This document shows, piece by piece, positions 33,715 through 40,166 of a DNA stretch of 61,776 nucleotides. The DNA comes from a virus: positions 1 to 61,776 of IMG/VR virus record IMGVR_UViG_3300030333_002148. One strand, given 5' to 3'. The stretch's first letter is position 1; every line of letters starts with the position of its first letter. The translations under genes were made by a program, and so were the position numbers. Under the pieces are notes generated by a model that saw only the letters and a list, made by a program, of their open reading frames with translations, did no database searches and was not told the origin of the DNA.

Positions 33715-33830
33715 CTGTCAGTGACCGCTCGACAGTGATCCTTAATGCCAAACCTAAGCAGCTCAGTTCGGGGATCAGCGTGTAGGAGTTTCACCTACAT
33801 ATTACGTCCATTTTAAAGTGTGGTTACACT
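33715..33830 (-). other. Cluster of hairpins before the ubiquitin-like gene (element 6)
   Basis: Four paired segments follow one another: CTGTC/GACAG (33715-33735), TGATCC (33736-33741)/GGATCA (33772-33777), TGTAGG/CCTACA with a 7-base loop (33781-33799), and AGTGT/ACACT (33817-33830). On the transcribed strand the third loop reads TGAAACT with CTCC next to it. Three or more stacked hairpins in a leader suggest a structured RNA, not chance. A tRNA could not be fitted. Confidence 0.6.
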
Positions 33831-33838
33831 CCCAAGTT

Positions 33839-33943
33839 TTAATTTCTCTTTTTTATAATTCTATAATCACCAACGGTTCTTCTTATGTAGTCTAAAAGAG
33901 ATTCAAACTTTCTTGTCGGATGTTTTTTCAATTTATCCTTCAT
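33839..33943 (-). CDS. 34-residue basic ORF after the phosphoesterase gene
   Basis: The ATG at 33943 lies inside the last codons of the phosphoesterase gene (11-base overlap) and reads MKDKLKKHPTRKFESLLD, then YIRRTVGDYRIIKKRN. The gap it fills would otherwise be empty. No good ribosome site precedes it, so translation would be coupled. A short leader peptide or nothing are alternatives. Confidence 0.35.
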   Translation of the reverse strand: MKDKLKKHPTRKFESLLDYIRRTVGDYRIIKKRN

Positions 33944-34586
33944 CTTTAGGATCCGCCTTAAATACTTTCCATATTCCTATTGGGTTAAAGAAACTGAATA
34001 TTGGTTTTATTCTATCAATATAAACCTTTCTATCTTCTGTGTTATCACTATCAAGACCATTAGCTTCCAATATAGATTCTTTCATGAATGGGTTTTTGTT
34101 CTGAGAATAACTTTGCTTGTAATTTGTTTGTGTAAAACATTTATCACGTTCTTCTCTAGACTTTCTTCCCAACTCTTCCAGTCTTTCACCTACTACTGCA
34201 GGTGGTAATTTTCCTGAATCCCATGTAATATGAAGTGGATATCCAGGTATGTACTTTGTCTCTCCATTATCTTCAACTTTTCTATCACATTGATAGTTCA
34301 TATATCCCTGACTTCCTTCATCAAGTATTTCTGGGTATAATACTTTTACCTTTGATGCTAATACTTCACCATCATCATAAATACCTTCATGTATTATCTG
34401 TGTCCAATCACCATCACATACATCTTCTGGAAAATATGGATTTCCTGGTTCATAGTGATATGTTACATGAAAAGGACTTATTTCAAACAGTGCCTTACTA
34501 TTTTCTCTGTCAAGTACTGGATTAACAAGATAAACAGCTGTGAAGATAGGTATTTGACCATCTTCTTGTATTTCTACTTTACTCAT
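33933..34586 (-). CDS. 2H phosphoesterase superfamily protein
   Basis: The start is taken at ATG 34586 (MSKVEIQEDG), after AAAAGGAGATG. This 217-residue protein has two H-x-T motifs about 80 residues apart, FHVTYHY (His40) and LHITWDSGKLPP (His119), the double signature of 2H phosphoesterases (LigT, tRNA-ligase CPDase domains, anti-CBASS Acb1). The sequence following the second motif (GKLPPAVVGERLEEL) is like that of Swiss-army-knife RNA-repair phosphoesterases. Candidate activities are cyclic-phosphate hydrolysis in RNA repair or cleavage of cyclic-nucleotide defence signals; the sequence does not decide between them. Operon-mates are unknown small genes. Confidence 0.72.
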   Translation of the reverse strand: MSKVEIQEDGQIPIFTAVYLVNPVLDRENSKALFEISPFHVTYHYEPGNPYFPEDVCDGDWTQIIHEGIYDDGEVLASKVKVLYPEILDEGSQGYMNYQCDRKVEDNGETKYIPGYPLHITWDSGKLPPAVVGERLEELGRKSREERDKCFTQTNYKQSYSQNKNPFMKESILEANGLDSDNTEDRKVYIDRIKPIFSFFNPIGIWKVFKADPKDEG

Positions 34587-34606
34587 TACATCTCCTTTTA
34601 AATGTA

Positions 34607-34952
34607 GCTGGTGATCTAACCGCTTGGGTTGGAGCAAACAGATGCAAAACATGCGGAGTTTCACATTCAGACCACCAGCATGATCAAAAAACTATGGACT
34701 GGCTCGCTTACGGAGTTGAGATCGTGTACACTTAACTGACCAGTCCAAACTTTGTGCAGCCACTCCCTGCAGAGAAGTGTGGGGCTCACCATTACGCAAC
34801 CCAACCTACATCACATAGGTGCTGCAAATATAAATCTTTAGGCAGACAAGTAGTTGCGAGCATCCCCACAGCATGACCAAATGAGAATCGCATGCCTGCC
34901 TAAATATAAATTTTTGCCTGGTATTATTGTTGGAGAACCAGGCTAACTCCAA
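34607..34952 (-). other. Tandem array of five stem-closed structures ending in a predicted pseudoknot
   Basis: Five perfect inverted pairs follow each other in the 393 bases between genes: GCTGGTG/CACCAGC (34607-34613, 34673-34679), GGACTGG/CCAGTCC (34696-34702, 34740-34746), TGCAGC/GCTGCA (34755-34760, 34821-34826), TTTAGGCAG/CTGCCTAAA (34837-34845, 34896-34904) and GCCTGGT/ACCAGGC (34916-34922, 34937-34943). TTGGAG in the last loop pairs with CTCCAA (34947-34952) outside, giving an H-type pseudoknot. No coding frame or tRNA fits. This is the longest non-coding stretch of the leftward operon. Confidence 0.72.
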
Positions 34953-34980
34953 TTATAAGTTACGCCATTAGGTAAGCCTC

Positions 34981-35169
34981 CTATCTAAATTGTCTCGTTT
35001 TAGTTAAAGGACAAACTATATCATGTTGTGCCTTTTGATTATAAAGGACAGCATATTCATTATTCAATTGATCGAGGTTATCTCTAATCCTCTGAATTTC
35101 TTTGTTCTTTAAATAATTATTAACAAGACTTATTAGTAGAAGGATAGCAATTGCAATGTTATAAACCAT
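34981..35169 (-). CDS. 62-residue protein, N-terminal TM and coiled coil
   Basis: The start is taken at ATG 35169 (MVYNIAIAILLL), with AAAGGAG upstream; an in-frame ATG at 35217 lacks one. A hydrophobic segment at residues 4-20 is followed by a charged helix (NKEIQRIRDNLDQLNNEYAV), so it is likely a membrane-anchored coiled coil. It overlaps the upstream gene by 11 bases. Function unknown. Confidence 0.6.
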   Translation of the reverse strand: MVYNIAIAILLLISLVNNYLKNKEIQRIRDNLDQLNNEYAVLYNQKAQHDIVCPLTKTRQFR

Positions 35170-35341
35170 ATCCACGCTCCTTTTTCCATTCTTGATCTGT
35201 TTTAAACCAATAATCAACTTTCTCTTTTGGTGTCATTCTAGAAAATTCCATTCTTTTTCTTAGAAATATGATATGTTTTAACAATTTATTGAAGACAACT
35301 TCTACTTTTAAGCAGATAGCTATCATAACATTATAAATCAC
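35159..35341 (-). CDS. Hypothetical 60-residue protein
   Basis: The frame begins with GTG 35341 overlapping the end of the previous small gene. A short hydrophobic stretch at the start (YNVMIAICLKVEVV) is followed by basic sequence and WFKTDQEWKKERG. A membrane anchor is possible. Function unknown; the GTG start is chosen by overlap with the upstream gene. Confidence 0.5.
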   Translation of the reverse strand: MIYNVMIAICLKVEVVFNKLLKHIIFLRKRMEFSRMTPKEKVDYWFKTDQEWKKERGYGL

Positions 35342-35465
35342 GACGTTTCCTCGCTTTCTTACGCTTGATGCGTTCTATTTGATTGCGAGTACGACCATTA
35401 GCATTAAGAGATTCATTCAGCTTTCTCTTTTTACGCTTACGATCTTTTGCTTTGGTATTAGGCAT
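35331..35465 (-). CDS. Very basic 44-residue protein
   Basis: ATG 35465 follows TAGGAG. The protein is mostly Lys/Arg with polar residues (KAKDRKRKKRKLNESL; NQIERIKRKKARKRRDL). This composition suggests RNA or DNA binding, or inhibition of a host acidic protein. It is too short for most ORF cut-offs. The stop is inside the next gene. Confidence 0.6.
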   Translation of the reverse strand: MPNTKAKDRKRKKRKLNESLNANGRTRNQIERIKRKKARKRRDL

Positions 35466-35498
35466 GTTCACTCCTATTAGTTAAATCTTTAAGTAACA

Positions 35499-35592
35499 AG
35501 GTATGTATTCTCACACTAACTATAATAATAGCCTGTTTGAATCATCTTAGTCACCAACTAAGAAGCATGATTGGTTAGATCATAACATACCT
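35499..35592 (-). other. Stem-closed intergenic element 8
   Basis: AGGTATGT (35499-35506) pairs perfectly with ACATACCT (35585-35592), with an inner hairpin CTTAGT/ACTAAG (35546-35562). It occupies the gap of about 160 bases between the 77-residue and 44-residue genes. Same layout as the other elements of the operon. Confidence 0.65.
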
Positions 35593-35628
35593 CGCAACTA
35601 CACTTACACTACACTACATTACGCTTAC

Positions 35629-35862
35629 TTATGTTTTTATTCTGGTGTCTCCAGGTTGATAAATCTTTGCAAGTTCAGCATTAATGTATTGTTTTGTCAT
35701 CTTTATAGCTTTATCTCCAACATACATATATTTCTTTAGTTGTTGAAGATCCGTGTTTATTAATAACTCCCAAAAAGCACCATTATCATATGACCAGATG
35801 TCAACTTTATGATAATGTCCTAAGGCTGCTATCACACGAGTAGGTAGGTAAGGTTTTCCCAT
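35629..35862 (-). CDS. Hypothetical 77-residue protein
   Basis: ATG 35862 follows AAAGGAG. The protein is mixed alpha/beta with aromatic residues (LGHYHKVDIWSYDNGAFWEL) and a C-terminal helix (KAIKMTKQYINAELAKIY). No family recognised. Second gene of the leftward operon, so probably expressed early; small host-interaction proteins are typical in such positions. Confidence 0.65.
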   Translation of the reverse strand: MGKPYLPTRVIAALGHYHKVDIWSYDNGAFWELLINTDLQQLKKYMYVGDKAIKMTKQYINAELAKIYQPGDTRIKT

Positions 35863-35882
35863 GATTACTCCTTTTGTTTAAA

Positions 35883-36078
35883 TAGGGAGTGACAGACAGA
35901 ACTCGACATGAACTATCTGCCACTAATGTATTACCCAACAAATGGATACGGAGAACGTATCTACAATCCCTAAAGTTTGGTAGGAGTTTATAATAAATAA
36001 CGCCTTGCAGTCTCGTATGTTAGGACTGTGTAAAAGTTTGAGGAAGGGTTGAAAGGGGCATTGTACAAACTACCCCTT
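35883..36078 (-). other. Two inverted-repeat structures between first and second operon genes
   Basis: TAGGGA (35883-35888)/TCCCTA (35967-35972) enclose a hairpin GATACG-GAGAA-CGTATC (35945-35961). Next come CAGTC/GACTG (36008-36028) and AAGGGG/CCCCTT (36053-36078). No ORF of note fits the 231 bases. They lie in the first intergenic space of the operon, where attenuation or processing would affect everything downstream. Confidence 0.6.
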
Positions 36079-36093
36079 AATGTTAAAGATTAA

Positions 36094-36405
36094 TTACCAC
36101 ACACCTTCTTGATCCATTATATGATCCTTGACTTTGACTAGAGATTGCTTTTCTTCAGCCATTCTATCTCTAAGCTTTACCCAGTGTACTTCATCTCTTG
36201 GGTAGCGTCTAGCCATTGAGTTGCATATAGCTTGAAATTCATCAGCGTAAGCATTCAGCTTAGTTCTAGTCTTTCTTCTAGCTGCGTTACTACGACCTTC
36301 ATCACGACCACTGTATTGCATATGTATCAATGCATCAACGATAGCATTTAGTGCTGACTTTGCACTAGGGAGGTCAACAATCTTAGGCATTTCAAATAAA
36401 CCCAT
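36094..36405 (-). CDS. Hypothetical 103-residue protein, first leftward gene
   Basis: ATG 36405 follows TAGGAGTTAAG. The protein is helical and basic in the middle (GRSNAARRKTRTKLNAYADE) with KLRDRMAEEKQSLVKVKDHI near the end. No domain is recognised. As the first gene after the divergent region it is likely among the earliest transcribed. Confidence 0.7.
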   Translation of the reverse strand: MGLFEMPKIVDLPSAKSALNAIVDALIHMQYSGRDEGRSNAARRKTRTKLNAYADEFQAICNSMARRYPRDEVHWVKLRDRMAEEKQSLVKVKDHIMDQEGVW

Positions 36406-36743
36406 TCTTAACTCCTATTAATTAATTAAATAACATATATAATACAAATGAAAAATAACGTAATCGTAGAATTAAAAACCCTTGTTAAAGGGGGTACGTC
36501 CGTATGAAACACCACATACCAAAATGCCACAATTTTTAAACCTTTTTGTAATTCTGATATATTTTATATAATATCGCTACCGTAGATTCGTAGAATATCA
36601 CCCTTTAAGTACCCCTGCAATGGTTCTGCTTCGAGGGTCAGAAGTCGGGTTGTAGGTTATCAAAATAGTTAACTGAGTTCCCCGATACTACAGAAAACTG
36701 CTAAGATATAAGTCTTGAGTAAGGGAGAAATAACTGGCTTTGG
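36406..36743. other. Divergent control region, possible origin
   Basis: This non-coding stretch separates the leftward replication operon from the rightward terminase operon. It holds AAATGAAAAATAACG (36447-36461, also in the gap at 21.18 kb), a GGGGTAC/GTACCCC pair (36491-36497, 36609-36615) closing 125 bases, a promoter-like box pair, and a TTCTG/CAGAA hairpin near 36622-36645. Both operons start here, so promoters on each strand are expected. The inverted repeats and AT-rich runs also suit a replication origin, which is not proven. Confidence 0.55.
36545..36572 (+). promoter_or_regulatory. Candidate sigma70-like promoter for the terminase operon
   Basis: TTTGTA (36545-36550) and TATAAT (36567-36572) with 16 bases between them resemble -35 and -10 boxes reading rightward. 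The -10 box is perfect; the -35 box is poor. The first gene starts about 170 bases downstream. AT-rich DNA gives such matches by chance, so support is moderate. Confidence 0.4.
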
Positions 36744-37010
36744 ATGAAATTCTTGGTTAAAGATCAAAATGCTCAGGGGAAAAGTCTATCTAGTTATAAG
36801 GTTTTATGCTTATCTTATAGTATGAAGATATATACCCTTACTATTGGTATTGATGAAGAAAATGAACAAGTTGAGTTTATTCAGGAAGAGCAGTATGATA
36901 CTGAGCCGGTCATAAAAGAAGAGCCTATAGTAGCAGCAGAAGTAACAGCAGATGATAACTTTGAAAGTTTATTAGAAAAGCTAAAATTAAGCATTGTTGG
37001 ACATGCATGA
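36744..37010 (+). CDS. Hypothetical acidic 88-residue protein
   Basis: The frame runs from ATG 36744; an in-frame ATG at 36822 (MKIYTLTIGIDEENE) may be the true start, as the conserved-looking part begins there. Neither has a good ribosome site. The protein is acidic (EEQYDTEPVIKEEPIVAAEV) with a C-terminal helix (FESLLEKLKLSIV). It overlaps the terminase small subunit gene at ATGA. Function unknown. Confidence 0.55.
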   Translation: MKFLVKDQNAQGKSLSSYKVLCLSYSMKIYTLTIGIDEENEQVEFIQEEQYDTEPVIKEEPIVAAEVTADDNFESLLEKLKLSIVGHA

Positions 37011-37771
37011 TATTTACGCCCCCTGGCGGGGGCTATTTGATGAGACATTATAAAGTAAATAAGATACAGCATACAGTATTTGATACCATAGATGAAGTCC
37101 CGTCTGATATGGAAGTAGTCCCCAACTGGCGTGATTCCAGTATTGGGGATTGGGTCAAAGCTGATGATGATTGCGTCATACAGATCCTCCGAAGAGGTAA
37201 TATGATGAGAGACAAGGGAAAGAATAGGGTGCGTAGTTATGTAGGTACCTGTACTGGGACGTTCGTATGCCTTCCACGTACCAAGATGGATACATCTAGA
37301 AGAAGGAATATATACTCAATTGGTGGGGAATTATCTGCGGAAGAACGAGTCTCATCCCGAACTACGCTCTCAAAGAACGAGGTATTGTTTGTTCAGTATC
37401 TCTCCTCCGGACTCACAGCACAGAACGCATATCTCAAGGCATTCCCCACCAATAACCCACATTATGCAAATACCAAGTCTGCCAGTTTGATCAAAACAGA
37501 AAGGATAGTGAAAGCCATGAAAAGAGAATTAGAACCTATTGTAAAAGAATTAGGCATTAGTCCTAAGTATGTCCTTGACAGGATAAAGGCAGAAGCTGAT
37601 AGTAGCGATAAGGCAGATGTCCGTTTAAAAGCACTATTCAAGCTATCTGATATCCTGGATCTGGAAGATAAGTCCAGTACCAAGGTAACACAAGTAACCG
37701 GAGCTTTGTTTCAAGGGTTTTCAGAAGATCAACTTGAAGCAGCAGAGCGTCCAAAGGAGATAAAGGGATGA
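37007..37771 (+). CDS. Terminase small subunit-like protein
   Basis: The protein has 254 residues from ATG 37007 (ATGA overlap); the alternative ATG 37040 lies after a GCCCCC-TGGC-GGGGGC hairpin (37018-37033). The central part has the typical small-terminase pattern: FVQYLSSGLTAQNAYLKAFP, a helix-turn-helix with repeated helices after it, then LGISPKYVLDRIKAEADSSD and ADVRLKALFKLSDILDLED. It would recognise phage DNA for packaging and pass it to the ATPase. The first 100 residues before it are unknown. It precedes terL with one tiny gene in between. Confidence 0.78.
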   Translation: MIFTPPGGGYLMRHYKVNKIQHTVFDTIDEVPSDMEVVPNWRDSSIGDWVKADDDCVIQILRRGNMMRDKGKNRVRSYVGTCTGTFVCLPRTKMDTSRRRNIYSIGGELSAEERVSSRTTLSKNEVLFVQYLSSGLTAQNAYLKAFPTNNPHYANTKSASLIKTERIVKAMKRELEPIVKELGISPKYVLDRIKAEADSSDKADVRLKALFKLSDILDLEDKSSTKVTQVTGALFQGFSEDQLEAAERPKEIKG

Positions 37772-37905
37772 GATATTATTGGGAAGTGTTATTTAGCGTA
37801 GAATATTTCCCGTATTGGGAGTTTACTATGCTAATGGTGCTATGTTTGTGCTTAAGTATGCTATATAGATTGCATAGAATAGAAAATAAAGTGGATAAGT
37901 TATAG
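37768..37905 (+). CDS. 45-residue membrane protein between terS and terL
   Basis: ATG 37768 overlaps the previous stop (ATGA), with AAAGGAG upstream. The protein has one hydrophobic segment (FTMLMVLCLCLSMLY) and a charged end (RLHRIENKVDKL). Position between terminase genes is unusual for a membrane peptide. Function unknown. Confidence 0.55.
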   Translation: MRYYWEVLFSVEYFPYWEFTMLMVLCLCLSMLYRLHRIENKVDKL

Positions 37906-37950
37906 TTTTTGCTTTGTAATTGCTATTTTTTGTATAATAAGCTACAATAA

Positions 37951-39507
37951 ATGGCCAATATAAATACAAAAGTTGTATCGAAGGCTGAGGAACAGCTAGA
38001 ATTAGCTAAAAAAGACCTCATTGCTTTTGGAAAATTATTTCTTCCAGAGGATTTTATGCGTTCAGAGACACCGTTCTTTCATTATGAGGTAACGGACGCT
38101 CTAATGGACAAAGATCATAGACAGTTGGCCATCATTCTTCCAAGGGGACATGGGAAAACTGTACTTACAAAGTGTAATATCATGCATGATTTCTGTTTTG
38201 CTACAGATCCACTATTCTATGGGTGGGTTGCTGCTTCTTCAAAGATATCCGTACCAAATCTTGATTATATTAAATACCATATTGAATATAATGATAAAGT
38301 GAGGTACTACTTTGGAGACCTAAAGGGAAGAAAATGGACGGAGGACGACATTGAGCTATCGAACGGTTGTAAACTTATATCGAAGTCTAACTTATCTGGC
38401 ATTCGTGGGGGTGCTAAGTTGCATAAAAGATACGATCTTATTGTTTTGGATGATTTTGAAGATGAGAATAACACCATTACTCCAGAATCGAGAGCAAAAA
38501 TATCAAATCTTGTTACAGCTGTGGTCTTTCCAGCTCTGGAACCTGCGGATGGCAGGCTTAGAATTAATGGAACACCTGTACACTTTGATTCTTTTATACA
38601 AAATATCCTGGTCGGATATGATAAAGCAAAAAAAGAAAAAGAAAAATTTAGTTGGAAGGTCATAACCTATAAGGCGATCATGGATGATGGTAATCCTCTA
38701 TGGCCTAGTTGGTTTGGACATAAAGAAATGCAACGTAAGAAAAAGTTTTATGCTGATTCTGGACAGCCACAGAAATTCTATCAAGAATATATGATGGAGG
38801 TTCAGAGTGCAGATGACGCAATATTCACGAGAGAGCATATAAAACATTGGGATGGGATATTTACCCATGATGATGAAACAGGATTATCATTCATTACGCC
38901 TAATGGGCAGGATACTCAACCCTGCAATGTCTTTTGTGGGGTTGATCCTGCCACCGATAGTCAAAGGCGGGATAGTGATTTCTCAGTTCTCATAGTAGTA
39001 GCAGTAACTCCTGAGAATAATATCTATGTATTGGATTATATACGAAAAAGGTCTATACCTGTTCTGTCTATACTTGGTGAGGAAAGAAAAGGAATAGTGG
39101 ATTATATGTTTGATTATGCAAAGACCTACCATCCATCGCTATTTACAGTAGAAGATACCAGTATGAGTAAACCTATCTTTCAGTCATTACAGTCAGAGAT
39201 GCGTAGGAGAAATGATTTTAGTATAGGTTGCAGACCAGAAAAGCCTGGTACTCGTATGAGTAAACGAGATCGTATACAGGAGGTATTATCACAAAGATTT
39301 GCAGTAGGGCAGATACATTTAAAGAAAGAGATGTACGATCTACATAGAGAAATAATAACATTTGGGCCTCGTATGGCACATGACGATACCATTGACGCAC
39401 TTGCATATGCATGTAAGTATGCACATCCACCCATGAATTCTAAGAAGAATAAAGATGGAGATTGGTATAAGCGTAAACCTAAGGTAAAGGATTGGGTGGT
39501 AGCGTAA
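37951..39507 (+). CDS. terL: Terminase large subunit
   Basis: This 518-residue packaging motor has a Walker A at residues 64-70 (PRGHGKT), Walker B at 163-170 (LIVLDDFE), and a C-terminal RNase H-like nuclease with an acidic site at about 331 (GVDPATD), a later DSDF, and HDDTIDALAYA near 477. It would translocate DNA into the procapsid and cut the concatemer. All key residues are present and length is normal. It overlaps the next gene by one base (TAATG). Confidence 0.95.
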   Translation: MANINTKVVSKAEEQLELAKKDLIAFGKLFLPEDFMRSETPFFHYEVTDALMDKDHRQLAIILPRGHGKTVLTKCNIMHDFCFATDPLFYGWVAASSKISVPNLDYIKYHIEYNDKVRYYFGDLKGRKWTEDDIELSNGCKLISKSNLSGIRGGAKLHKRYDLIVLDDFEDENNTITPESRAKISNLVTAVVFPALEPADGRLRINGTPVHFDSFIQNILVGYDKAKKEKEKFSWKVITYKAIMDDGNPLWPSWFGHKEMQRKKKFYADSGQPQKFYQEYMMEVQSADDAIFTREHIKHWDGIFTHDDETGLSFITPNGQDTQPCNVFCGVDPATDSQRRDSDFSVLIVVAVTPENNIYVLDYIRKRSIPVLSILGEERKGIVDYMFDYAKTYHPSLFTVEDTSMSKPIFQSLQSEMRRRNDFSIGCRPEKPGTRMSKRDRIQEVLSQRFAVGQIHLKKEMYDLHREIITFGPRMAHDDTIDALAYACKYAHPPMNSKKNKDGDWYKRKPKVKDWVVA

Positions 39508-40166
39508 TGGCTGAACCAGTAAAAGAAGCAAGGTATCCAGGTCTAGCAGAATTTGTTTATGATGATGTGGATCTTCCTGGATATCAAAGAACTTATGTTC
39601 CTGGAGAATCTGAATTAACATCAAGGCTTTTGGGCTTACCTCCTAGATATACATATGAAGCTAAAATGAGCACTATTCCTGACCAGTTTCAGGAGAGTGA
39701 ACTAAAAGATCCTAAATTATGGGAAATATATATTGATAAGGTATGGGAAAATGTTGCAGAAAGTGCTTATGACCCAAGCAAGAGTCCAATAAAAGAAGTA
39801 GAACCAAATGTTTTTGAAATAAATACCAGTACAGAATTTGGGAAAGTTCTTCAATCTAGAATAGATCTTGCTTATTCAAGAGCAAGGCACCAAAAATGGC
39901 CCGAAGGACATTTCTTAGAAGGCGAATTAAAACGAGATTTGAATCCAGATCGTGATTATGAACCCATGTTAAAGGGTGAAGAGCCATTATTGGGCGATAT
40001 TTATTTTGATGAAGAAGGCAATTTTGAAGATGTTTGGAATATATCTGTAGATGAACATGAACCCTTGCTTACACCAACAAATTTAATAAGAAAAATTGGA
40101 GCTCCTTTGCTAGAAATGAATCAACCAATAGTTAGGGGAAAAGCTACGTATAAAGGATATGAATAA
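39507..40166 (+). CDS. Hypothetical 219-residue protein between terL and portal
   Basis: ATG 39507 overlaps the terL stop and is preferred over an in-frame ATG at 39492 inside terL. The protein is polar, with Tyr/Pro-rich segments (YPGLAEFVYDDVDLPGYQ; LLGLPPRYTYEAKM) and acidic C-terminal sequence (LLGDIYFDEEGNFEDVW). No motif recognised. Its place between terL and portal suggests a head-related or internal protein. Confidence 0.7.
   Translation: MAEPVKEARYPGLAEFVYDDVDLPGYQRTYVPGESELTSRLLGLPPRYTYEAKMSTIPDQFQESELKDPKLWEIYIDKVWENVAESAYDPSKSPIKEVEPNVFEINTSTEFGKVLQSRIDLAYSRARHQKWPEGHFLEGELKRDLNPDRDYEPMLKGEEPLLGDIYFDEEGNFEDVWNISVDEHEPLLTPTNLIRKIGAPLLEMNQPIVRGKATYKGYE

Noticed and set aside
34600-34980. 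tRNA gene cluster in the intergenic array
   Set aside because: Seven-base closing stems look like acceptor stems, but I could not place a T-loop, D-loop guanines or anticodon arm on either strand in any element, and several interiors are too short.
36406-36743. Integrase attachment site
   Set aside because: No integrase or tRNA-like core was found anywhere in the window, so nothing supports attP here.
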